From the NCBI GenBank assembly GCA_023412805.1, contig JAEZRM010000110.1, positions 15,545 through 79,544 of the forward strand: 64,000 nt of DNA. The letters are read 5' to 3'. A model generated the notes under the pieces. That model was not told the DNA's origin, did no database searches, and saw nothing but the letters and a program-made list of their open reading frames with translations. The DNA is from Pseudomonadota bacterium (GTDB lineage: Bacteria; Pseudomonadota; Alphaproteobacteria; Rhizobiales; Hyphomicrobiaceae). The translations under genes and the position numbers were made by a program. Position 1 is the stretch's first letter. Each line of letters begins with the position of its first letter. This document shows positions 54,920-62,135 of this stretch, one piece after another.

Positions 54920-55438
54920 TCAGGATTTTGATGGAGAAGTGCGGGTCGGGCGCTCGCTGCGCACGGCGCGTGTCGCCGCCGCTTGCAGTGGCTTGCGAGA
55001 CGATTTGCCGCGCGGCTTCACCGATACGCGGGGCGCCCGTTGCGGCTTCGCCTTCTCGTTCGCACCGGATGCTTCACGCGCGACCATATCGGTCAGCGAA
55101 TGGCGGTCGAGCACGGCAATGAAGGCTTCGAGCGCGTCATCCAGAACACGCGTTACACCGGCTCCGGAGTCCGCGTTCGGCTCCGTCGACTCCATGGCGC
55201 GCACGATGTCGCCGATGAAAATCGTATCGGCAGGACGGCTGAGGCGGATGCCTCCATGACGCCCACGCACGGCGGCCGTCAGCCCCGAACGCGACAGAAT
55301 GTGCACGATTTTGAAGACGTTCTGCATCGTGATGTCGAGCGAGGTCGACAGATCGACGACCTTCACCAGCGCCCCTTCGGCGCGGGCGCAGGCAATCAGG
55401 ATCCGGATGGCATCGCCGGTCGATTTATTCAGCCGCAT
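54920..55438 (-). CDS. Rrf2/NsrR-like transcription regulator without Fe-S cysteines
   Basis: A 172-residue protein. The N-terminal winged helix matches Rrf2 (MRLNKSTGDAIRILIACARA, TMQNVFKIVHILSRSGLTAAVRGRHGGIRLSRP), and the dimer helix DDALEAFIAVLDRHSLTDMV resembles NsrR. The segment that in NsrR and RirA holds three cluster cysteines (residues about 90-105) reads ESTEPNADSGAGVTRV and has none; the only cysteine is Cys17. The C-terminal 50 residues are Lys/Arg-rich (VKPRGKSSRKP). ATG 55438 is the homologous start. It is 200 bp upstream of fbpA, 177 bp after hemP. Confidence 0.85.
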   Translation of the reverse strand: MRLNKSTGDAIRILIACARAEGALVKVVDLSTSLDITMQNVFKIVHILSRSGLTAAVRGRHGGIRLSRPADTIFIGDIVRAMESTEPNADSGAGVTRVLDDALEAFIAVLDRHSLTDMVAREASGANEKAKPQRAPRVSVKPRGKSSRKPLQAAATRAVRSERPTRTSPSKS

Positions 55439-55615
55439 CGCACCTGATCCCTGACATCCAAACCTTCCGGCCACCCCGGCCAATATGCCTTCATCCAACT
55501 CGAACCGACCCTGCCGAGGCCGCTTGCCGAAAATATCTACCGCACATGCAGCGACTTGGCGAGGTGACCCTGTGATCCAAGGCCAGCGCGGTAGCGCCAG
55601 CCAGGCAGGCACCCC

Positions 55616-55798
55616 CTACTTCGTCAGGATCAGCTTACCGTTGGCGGTTACGCGCAGGCGATAATCTGCCCCGTTGTGAACGATGATCGCCTCACGCCGA
55701 CCGCCGAGAAGCTCGGCGAGCTCGATGCGGAGCGGCGCCTCTCCACGAAGCGTGGCCGTCGCGACAGGCGGAGCCCGATCGGGGCCCTTCGAAGTCAT
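55616..55798 (-). CDS. hemP: Hemin uptake protein HemP
   Basis: A 60-residue protein of the HemP family: the C-terminal block EAIIVHNGADYRLRVTANGKLILTK matches the family pattern. HemP is short and cytosolic; it is linked to heme utilisation and in some bacteria acts as a regulator of heme-receptor expression. GGAGAG before 55798 favours this start (MTSKGP) over 55822. A RirA-type palindrome lies 45 bp upstream. No hemin receptor gene is in the window. Confidence 0.88.
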   Translation of the reverse strand: MTSKGPDRAPPVATATLRGEAPLRIELAELLGGRREAIIVHNGADYRLRVTANGKLILTK

Positions 55799-55842
55799 CA
55801 CCGCATACTCTCCAGCTGGCATTACACTGCATCCTTCATATA

Positions 55843-55861
55843 CTTGACTCTACTGGTCAAG
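55843..55861 (-). promoter_or_regulatory. IRO-box-like (RirA) operator before hemP
   Basis: CTTGAC, seven bases, GTCAAG is a perfect inverted repeat containing TGA-N9-TCA, the iron-responsive operator pattern of RirA. The site overlaps a likely -35 (TTGACC on minus). From 55862 to 56088 no gene or other clear element is seen. Confidence 0.68.
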
Positions 55862-56088
55862 AAAAATGCGCCGCCTGGATGCCGCAGCCGTCATATCCAT
55901 GTGTCGTTGGAGCGCCGAGCGCGCATCGACCGGAACAAGGTCAGCCGTGTGATCGACTCACGCGGCGCATCGCGATGCGAGCGCCCGCTCACGAGAACAA
56001 ACGATAAACTTACCGTCGACGAATTCCCCGAATCAGCGCATGTTCTTTCTACGTTCTCCGCGCCACACTGACCGATACGGATCCCGCC

Positions 56089-56454
56089 ATGCGCACCTTC
56101 CTCGTCTCCTACGATCTCGCCAATCCCGACATGAACCAGCCCTATCTGGCCGACGCGATCATGTCGCTTGGCGAGGCTTGGGCGCGTCCGCTGGCCAATG
56201 TCTGGTACCTCCGCACGGACACCCCGCAGAACACCATCGAAAGCCGCCTCGCACGCCTTCTCGACGAGCACGACGGACTGCTCGTGCAGGGCGTGCGGGA
56301 GGAGGCTGCGTTCCGCAATACGGGCCTGCGCTGGTTCCGCCGTCGCCGGCGCGAAGGGGAGCAGACCAACATCGTAGCCTTCCCGGCCCCGACCGAGGCC
56401 TTCCCGCAGGGTGATGTGCTGGACGAGCCGGCGCCGCTCAGGGTCGCCAGCTAA
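56089..56454 (+). CDS. Stand-alone Cas2/SinR-like small protein
   Basis: A 121-residue protein beginning MRTFLVSYDLANPDMNQPYLADAI, with a strand-helix-strand core (NVWYLRTDTPQNTIESRLARLL, DGLLVQGV) and WFRRRR, resembling the SinR/Cas2-like ferredoxin-fold family. No cas1, cas effector or CRISPR repeats are in the window, so it is not part of a CRISPR system here. An acidic residue follows the first strand (SYD), as in Cas2. A Pro-rich tail (about residues 95-121) ends the protein. The family is annotated as a nuclease-like or toxin-like protein, but the role is unknown. It is convergent with hisH (17-bp overlap). Confidence 0.6.
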   Translation: MRTFLVSYDLANPDMNQPYLADAIMSLGEAWARPLANVWYLRTDTPQNTIESRLARLLDEHDGLLVQGVREEAAFRNTGLRWFRRRRREGEQTNIVAFPAPTEAFPQGDVLDEPAPLRVAS

Positions 56455-57091
56455 GGAAGTTGGCGATCAGCGCAAGGCCGAGGCGCTGGCTCTTCTCGGG
56501 ATGGAACTGGGTCCCCGCGAGATTGTCGCGCGCAACCATGGCGGTGACCGGCCCACCGTAGTCGGTCACGGCAACAAGGTCGGCGGAATTGGCCGGCGTC
56601 AGGTGATAGGAGTGCACGAAATAGGCGTGCAGCCCGTCGGGGCCGGTCGCAATGCCCTTCAGAAGAGGATGTGGCCGGCGGACGTTCAGCGTGTTCCAGC
56701 CCATGTGCGGGATTTTGAGCGCCGGATCGGTCGGCCGGATCGCATGGACTTCGCCATCGATCCAGTCCAGTCCCTCATGCACGCCGTACTCGAGCCCGCG
56801 GCTCGCCATGAGTTGCATTCCGACGCAGATACCGAGGAACGGCCGCGCCTTCTGGCGCACGGCGAGTTCGAGCGCATCACGCATGCCGGCGACGCGATGG
56901 AGACCCTGGTAGCAGTCGGCAAAGGCGCCGACGCCCGGCAGCACGACGCGATCGGCCGCCGCCACCGCATCGGGATCGGAGGTCAGCACGATCTCGGCAT
57001 CGGAGCCGCTCTCACGCGCCGCCCGCTCGAACGCCTTGAGCGCCGAGTGGAGATTGCCCGAGCCGTAGTCGATGATGGTGACGCGCGCCAT
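56438..57091 (-). CDS. hisH: Imidazole glycerol phosphate synthase, glutamine amidotransferase subunit
   Basis: A 217-residue class I amidotransferase that feeds ammonia to HisF in histidine synthesis. N-terminal VTIIDYGSGNLHSALKAFERA, nucleophile Cys in PFLGICVGMQLMASRGLEYG (about residue 88), and His/Glu in AGTQFHPEKSQRLG. ATG 57091 is the homologous start. hisA and hisF, usually the next genes, are not downstream: the convergent Cas2-like gene overlaps its end by 17 bp. Confidence 0.95.
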   Translation of the reverse strand: MARVTIIDYGSGNLHSALKAFERAARESGSDAEIVLTSDPDAVAAADRVVLPGVGAFADCYQGLHRVAGMRDALELAVRQKARPFLGICVGMQLMASRGLEYGVHEGLDWIDGEVHAIRPTDPALKIPHMGWNTLNVRRPHPLLKGIATGPDGLHAYFVHSYHLTPANSADLVAVTDYGGPVTAMVARDNLAGTQFHPEKSQRLGLALIANFLSWRP

Positions 57092-57102
57092 GGCGGCCTT
57101 AT

Positions 57103-57630
57103 CTACCGTCGCGCGCCAAAAGGAAAGGCCGAGCGCCAACCGCCCAAGCGGCCCGTATCGCGCTGAGGCCCGCCGAGTCGCATGGACGCCTCGCCGCTTC
57201 CCGTGATCTGCGAGACCGAAAGCGTATCGGGGCGCAGAAGCGGCTGATCCGGCAGCCAGGAATCGAAAAACCGGCGCTCGCATTCGATCACGTCACGACC
57301 GGAGACCGTACCGATCATCTCATAGCCACGACGCTTGAGCGTCCAGCGCTCGATCGTGTCGGCCTCGAAGCCGATCAGCACGTGAAACGCGAGAAAAAAC
57401 AGCGTCTGGATCTCATCACTGACGCCCAATGCCTGCAGCCCGACCGCGAGGCCCGTCGCAACTACCAGATAGATGATCAGAGCGAGCCAGAAACCGCGCA
57501 GGAGAAGCCACAGCGGCGCGAAGATCGCCGCACCCCACGAGAAACCATCGCGAACGAAGCGCAGGGCTTCGGCACGATCGAGCCGGTCCGATGGCGGGTC
57601 CTTCGCTTCATGCACCGTGTAGACGCGCAA
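57103..57630 (-). CDS. DUF2628 membrane protein
   Basis: A 175-residue protein with two membrane helices (about residues 40-62 and 75-100) after an N-terminal RVYTVHEAKDPP and the family motif FVRDGFSWGAAIFAPLWLLLRGFW. The soluble tail contains ERRFFDSWLP. It sits between hisB (47 bp) and hisH (11 bp), an arrangement conserved in Hyphomicrobiales. Function unknown; no link to histidine synthesis is shown. Length is at the long side because of a Gly/Arg-rich tail. Confidence 0.85.
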   Translation of the reverse strand: MRVYTVHEAKDPPSDRLDRAEALRFVRDGFSWGAAIFAPLWLLLRGFWLALIIYLVVATGLAVGLQALGVSDEIQTLFFLAFHVLIGFEADTIERWTLKRRGYEMIGTVSGRDVIECERRFFDSWLPDQPLLRPDTLSVSQITGSGEASMRLGGPQRDTGRLGGWRSAFPFGARR

Positions 57631-57677
57631 CGCTGAACTCCTCGCGTGCAGTCGCCGACGTCATCGCCGGCGGCATC

Positions 57678-58304
57678 TCAGACCGAGAGCGTACCCTTGG
57701 TCGAGGGAACGCGCTGCTCCTGCCTCGGATCGATCGCAATCGCTTCCCTGAGCGCGCGAGCGAGCCCTTTGTAGCACGTCTCGGCAATATGGTGGTTGTT
57801 CTCGCCGTAGAGGTTGGCGACGTGCAGCGTGATGCCCGCATTCTGGGCGAAGGCCTGGAACCACTCGCGGAACAGCTCCGTGTCCATTTCACCGAGCTTC
57901 GGGCGCGTGAAGGTCACGTCCCAGACCAGATAAGGCCGGCCCGAAACGTCGATCGCGACGCGGGTCATGGCCTCATCCATGGGCAGGTGCACGCTCGCGT
58001 AGCGCGTGATGCCGCGCTTGTCGCCAAGTGCGTTGGCCAACGCCTGTCCGAGCGCGATGCCGCAATCCTCGACCGTGTGATGGAAGTCGATGTGGAGGTC
58101 GCCCTCGGCCTTGAGCTGGATGTCGATCAGGGAGTGGCGTGCAAGCTGCTCCAACATGTGATCGAGGAAGCCGACGCCGGTCGCGATGTCGAACGCGCCC
58201 GTCCCGTCGAGGTCGATGCTCGCGGAGATGCGCGTTTCGTTGGTCCGGCGGTCTATCGTGGCCTTGCGGCCCCCTGGCATCGTCATCGGAGTATCCTGGT
58301 TCAT
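57678..58304 (-). CDS. hisB: Imidazoleglycerol-phosphate dehydratase
   Basis: A 208-residue manganese enzyme, single-function (no phosphatase domain as in E. coli). Metal and catalytic motifs are GVGFLDHMLEQLARHS, DFHHTVEDCGIALGQAL and GENNHHIAETCYKGLARAL. Starts MNQDTPMTMPGGRKA, followed by RRTNETRISASIDLDG. First gene of the hisB-DUF2628-hisH unit. Confidence 0.96.
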   Translation of the reverse strand: MNQDTPMTMPGGRKATIDRRTNETRISASIDLDGTGAFDIATGVGFLDHMLEQLARHSLIDIQLKAEGDLHIDFHHTVEDCGIALGQALANALGDKRGITRYASVHLPMDEAMTRVAIDVSGRPYLVWDVTFTRPKLGEMDTELFREWFQAFAQNAGITLHVANLYGENNHHIAETCYKGLARALREAIAIDPRQEQRVPSTKGTLSV

Positions 58305-58432
58305 CGCCGCCCGCGAGTTGCAGAACCCTGCGAAGCAGCCGCGATGCCACGCAAATGCGACAAAGCGGGGCTCGCCGTCAAGGGCGACACCCCGCCTTTT
58401 CTTTTACTTCCATTAACTTGCTGAAGTGTTGA

Positions 58433-58509
58433 CTAAAGCGTCGGACCTTAAATGCGACCGGTGCCTAGGCCGGTCTCGAAGTCGCATTTAAGGTCCAAAG
58501 ACGCTTTAG
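58433..58509. repeat. Long palindromic element, copy 1
   Basis: CTAAAGCGTC (58433-58442) pairs with GACGCTTTAG (58500-58509), and GGACCTTAAATGCGAC (58443-58458) with GTCGCATTTAAGGTCC (58481-58496); three unpaired bases AAA lie only on the right arm. The loop contains a smaller palindrome (ACCGG, CCGGT). A 26-bp stem of this kind is far beyond chance. It lies between hisB and the 1112-residue gene. Confidence 0.92.
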
Positions 58510-58521
58510 ATTTTTAGTTCT

Positions 58522-58597
58522 CTAAAGCAACTTTGGACTTGAAATTCACTCCCCGCCTGGCCTCGAACTGAGGTGAATTTCAAGTCCGTTGCTTTAG
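58522..58597. repeat. Long palindromic element, copy 2, inverted relative to copy 1
   Basis: CTAAAGCAAC (58522-58531) pairs with GTTGCTTTAG (58588-58597), and GGACTTGAAATTCAC (58535-58549) with GTGAATTTCAAGTCC (58573-58587); three unpaired bases TTT lie only on the left arm. It has the same layout as copy 1 read in reverse. Changes between copies are matched in both arms. Its right end holds the stop codon of the gene ending at 58594. The 12 bp between the copies are AT-rich. Confidence 0.92.
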
Positions 58598-61500
58598 CCG
58601 CTGCCGCCGACCACGCTGATCGTCGGGCGATGCTCGTCGTAGCTGGCCACATACTCGCCGACCGCCGCCCAGGATTGATAGGTGTCGCGGTCCTGCTTCC
58701 TGAGGAACATCTCCAGGGCACGCATCTGGCGTTGCATGAGATGATCGACGTCGCGGTGGCCGCTATCAGACGCGCCAGCCGCATCGAGCTGTTCGAGGCA
58801 CTGACGCAGGACACGTTCGAACACGCCGCCGGGCAGCAGCAGGAGCATAGGAAGTGCCTGATGAACCTTGTCGGCGGCCTCTTTGACGATTTCCGACCCG
58901 GCATCGTCAGCGCTACCGAGCTCGCGCATCAGGCGCGCTACCTCGCTCTGAAGCTGAAGCCGGCTCGCACGCTCCTGCTCTTTCATGCGGCTGCCCAGAA
59001 TCGACTGACCGCGCATCAATTCATCAAGCGCCTCGCCTGCACTGCGCGGCCGGTCGTCGTGTTCGGTCAGCAGCCAATCGAGCTGCCTGGCGTTGGCGTC
59101 GAAGTCCAGGCGCTCGAGCAGCGTGTCGATGTGCTGGCAGAGCACCACGCCACGCGGCGGATGCTTGCTTTGACTGAGATCGCCGATCCGCTCCCGCAGG
59201 CTCTGGTGCGTGATGCCACGCGGCGACGGATCACCACTAGTCAGACGGAGCCGGTCCTCATGCAGCACACCACCGGCCTGCGCGCGCCGACCATCATGAA
59301 TGGCCGCCGGCGACGGGCCGCGCGAGCCGCCGAAGTCACCGGCCCGCATGAGCAACAGCGTGCGATAGAAATCGCTGCTGACATAGTAGCGACCTTCGTA
59401 GCGGTCATCACGCTTCACGGCGCCCGCGACGGTCGCGCCGGCACCGATCACCCCGCGCACGAGCCGCAACCGTGACGGATCGGCCAGATCATTCACATTC
59501 ACCTCGGCCGCGTAACCGGCAAGATCGGAGATCGGGTGCAGCTCCTCGATGACCGCTTCCGCCGCCGCTTTCGTATCAGGCAGCAATGCCACACCGATCA
59601 CCTTGAGCAGATCACGCCGCGCAGCTTCCTCGCTCTTCTTCGGCCACTTCTTCTTCTGCGCGACGGCGATGTAGCGTGAGAGGCCCGTCTTGATCTGGAA
59701 CTGCGTACGGCCATCGCCGAACGGACGCACGGCACCAATCGAGGCACCTGCTGTCAGTACAGCGCGCATGTCGTCGGCGAGCGGCTCGCGATCGTCGATC
59801 CAGATCTCGGACGTATAACCATGCGTGCCCGCGATCGGTCGCTGCGCCTGCAGAAGCGCCGAAAGTGTGCGTGCAGGTTCGGCCGTCTGCATAAGCGTCG
59901 CGTCGATCGCCGCTTCGAGCTGGTCGGGTGTGAGATCGTTGACGCCATCAAGGTCCGTGAGCGGCGAGCGCACGGCACCCGCACCGAACAGCGCCGCCAT
60001 CAGGATGAGCGAGTCGATGCCGATCGCGATGGCCAGTGCGAGATAGGCGAGGCGATTGCCGTCGGTGAAAGCATTGGCACTGACGACGAACTTGTGGGCC
60101 TTGTCATCGCGCGACAGATCGAGCGCGGAGAAGCGTGCGGCGAGCGGCGCGGCGTCACGCGATGCGAGGCCCGAGTCCTGCAGGCACTTGCGGCCAAACG
60201 AGAGCAGGCTGTCCGTGCTGGCCGACTGCGGCAGGCTATCGCCGCCGACGCAGCTCTTCGCATAGGCCGCGAGCCCGGCATTGAGGGCGAAGACTGGCGC
60301 GGCCACTTCCGTCGCCTGTTTCGGATCGCAATCGATGGCAGCCGCCTGATCACGGAGCGCCGCGACCTTCAGGCTCACACCCTGCAGGGTTGTACAGATG
60401 GACTGAAGGCTGACAAGCGTCGCCTGTTCGGGCTTCTGGCGAAAACTCTGGCGCTCACGTTCGAGTGCTGCAGCCGTCGCCGATGGATCGGACATTTGCT
60501 GGCGATCGGCGGTGCCGGTCGATTTGGCCACCGCGATCATACGCTGTGCGGTCTCCGCCTCGCCGATCAGCTTGGCGAGATCGCCATCGATCTGCGCAAT
60601 CTCGGCCCTGGCGGTCGCGATGCGCTTGTCGATGCCGCCGAGACGCGACTCGTGACCCTTGAGGCGTTCGCGCGCCACCTGCAGCTCAGCCTGGATCTTG
60701 CCTTCTTCCTCGCGCGCCGCGCGCCAGAACTGCCCACGGCCCGACTTACCCGAACCCTCGACGCCCTTCTCCTCAGCCAGCACTTTCGCGCGCTGTTCGT
60801 CGAGGCGCCGCTCGATGCCACTGACGACAGTCTTCTGCTCCTGCACGGCAACGGCGACCTCGGGGCGCTCACCCGTTACACGCGTAAGTTCCTCGTTGAG
60901 TGAGGTCTTGCGCTGCGCGAGGCCAGCTTGTCCGCCAGCGGCATTGGCACGCTGCTCCTCGAGACGCGCGATGCGGCTCTCCTGATCGCGGAGCTCACGC
61001 ACCATTTCCTCGCGGATTCTCTCCGGTGCGCTCGAGGCGAGACGCGAAGCCTTGTCGAGCTCACGCTCATAGGACGCCCATGCTTCGGATTTGAAGAGCA
61101 CTTCGGCTTCGGCAATGCGCCGACGCGTCGCCGTCTCGCCGATGTCCGAAACGATGCCGGACACCTGATTGATGGCGCGGATTTCAGCCGCGCGGACGCG
61201 CTCGTCTGCCGGGAAGATCGAGTCGAAGAGGGAGATATAAGAGAAGAAGACGCTCGTTCCGGCGGTGGCAAAGAACATCAACCACAGCACGGCGTTGCCG
61301 AGCACGATGCGCAGGCCGTTGGCGTAGTCGCCGATGATGCCGCCGCTGCGCGCCATGAACAGCGGGCCGACGAGCATGACCGCCACAGCGACGAATGCGA
61401 CCTGCTGAACGAACTTGTCCTGGGCGGCAAATCCCCAGACCGGACGCGCGGGATCGACGAGCCCGAGATAGAGCGCTGCTAGAACGGCTGCCGCCGCAAA

Positions 61501-61932
61501 GATTATTCCACCGACGACGAGCCCCGCAATTCCGCCTGAGACCCGCCTGATAACACCACCATGCGCGGCCTTGGCGCGCCCGGCTGCAAGGCCAGCAGCG
61601 AAACTCTCGCCGATCAGCCAAGCGATGATCAGCATCACGCCCTGAATGCCGGCAGTGATCAATGCGGACATGACCCAGTCGCCCGTGAACTGGCTCATGC
61701 CGTCCCAGGTGCGATGACCGGAAGCGATGGAAAGCAGAACGGCGCTCGTCGCCAGAACGGTAAGCTGCCAGTTGGTCGTGAAGGCGCTTTTGATGGTCTC
61801 GGCGAGGCCGCCCTGCAGCATCTGCGCAGCGATCCTCAGCGCGACGAGGACGGCGATGAGGACAAAAGCGTTCCAGAGAAATTCGGACGAGGACAGCCAC
61901 CGCGTGACCGCGACCAGATCAACGTCCGCCAT
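58594..61932 (-). CDS. Large membrane and coiled-coil protein of unknown function
   Basis: A 1112-residue protein I do not recognise. The first 240 residues contain about six membrane helices (for example WNAFVLIAVLVALRIAAQ, VMLIIAWLIGESFAAG, VVGGIIFAAAAVLAALYL, VAFVAVAVMLVGPLFM). Residues about 260-480 are a long coiled coil (ERELDKASRLASS, EELTRV, IERRLDEQRAKVLAEEKG). One more helix is near 630-655 (LAYLALAIAIGIDSLILMAALFG). The rest, about 450 residues, is soluble, with two repeat-like parts and a coiled helical C-terminus ending SVVGGSG. The soluble halves should lie in the cytosol. No enzyme motif is seen. Confidence 0.75.
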   Translation of the reverse strand: MADVDLVAVTRWLSSSEFLWNAFVLIAVLVALRIAAQMLQGGLAETIKSAFTTNWQLTVLATSAVLLSIASGHRTWDGMSQFTGDWVMSALITAGIQGVMLIIAWLIGESFAAGLAAGRAKAAHGGVIRRVSGGIAGLVVGGIIFAAAAVLAALYLGLVDPARPVWGFAAQDKFVQQVAFVAVAVMLVGPLFMARSGGIIGDYANGLRIVLGNAVLWLMFFATAGTSVFFSYISLFDSIFPADERVRAAEIRAINQVSGIVSDIGETATRRRIAEAEVLFKSEAWASYERELDKASRLASSAPERIREEMVRELRDQESRIARLEEQRANAAGGQAGLAQRKTSLNEELTRVTGERPEVAVAVQEQKTVVSGIERRLDEQRAKVLAEEKGVEGSGKSGRGQFWRAAREEEGKIQAELQVARERLKGHESRLGGIDKRIATARAEIAQIDGDLAKLIGEAETAQRMIAVAKSTGTADRQQMSDPSATAAALERERQSFRQKPEQATLVSLQSICTTLQGVSLKVAALRDQAAAIDCDPKQATEVAAPVFALNAGLAAYAKSCVGGDSLPQSASTDSLLSFGRKCLQDSGLASRDAAPLAARFSALDLSRDDKAHKFVVSANAFTDGNRLAYLALAIAIGIDSLILMAALFGAGAVRSPLTDLDGVNDLTPDQLEAAIDATLMQTAEPARTLSALLQAQRPIAGTHGYTSEIWIDDREPLADDMRAVLTAGASIGAVRPFGDGRTQFQIKTGLSRYIAVAQKKKWPKKSEEAARRDLLKVIGVALLPDTKAAAEAVIEELHPISDLAGYAAEVNVNDLADPSRLRLVRGVIGAGATVAGAVKRDDRYEGRYYVSSDFYRTLLLMRAGDFGGSRGPSPAAIHDGRRAQAGGVLHEDRLRLTSGDPSPRGITHQSLRERIGDLSQSKHPPRGVVLCQHIDTLLERLDFDANARQLDWLLTEHDDRPRSAGEALDELMRGQSILGSRMKEQERASRLQLQSEVARLMRELGSADDAGSEIVKEAADKVHQALPMLLLLPGGVFERVLRQCLEQLDAAGASDSGHRDVDHLMQRQMRALEMFLRKQDRDTYQSWAAVGEYVASYDEHRPTISVVGGSG

Positions 61933-62135
61933 CCGTCTCTCCGCTCAGACTTTTCCGGCGCACACGCGCACGTTGCCCTCAGGGCGATGTTAACCATGTC
62001 TTGCGGCGCTTTCACGCCCAGAATGCGGCCCGGCCATGACTGGGACAGCGGATCAAACGTGGTAAATACAGGACTTCCGTCGCCGAGCGCGTGGAATTTC
62101 GCGCGGCGACAGGGCTGTCGGGAGGGCGCGCGCCG

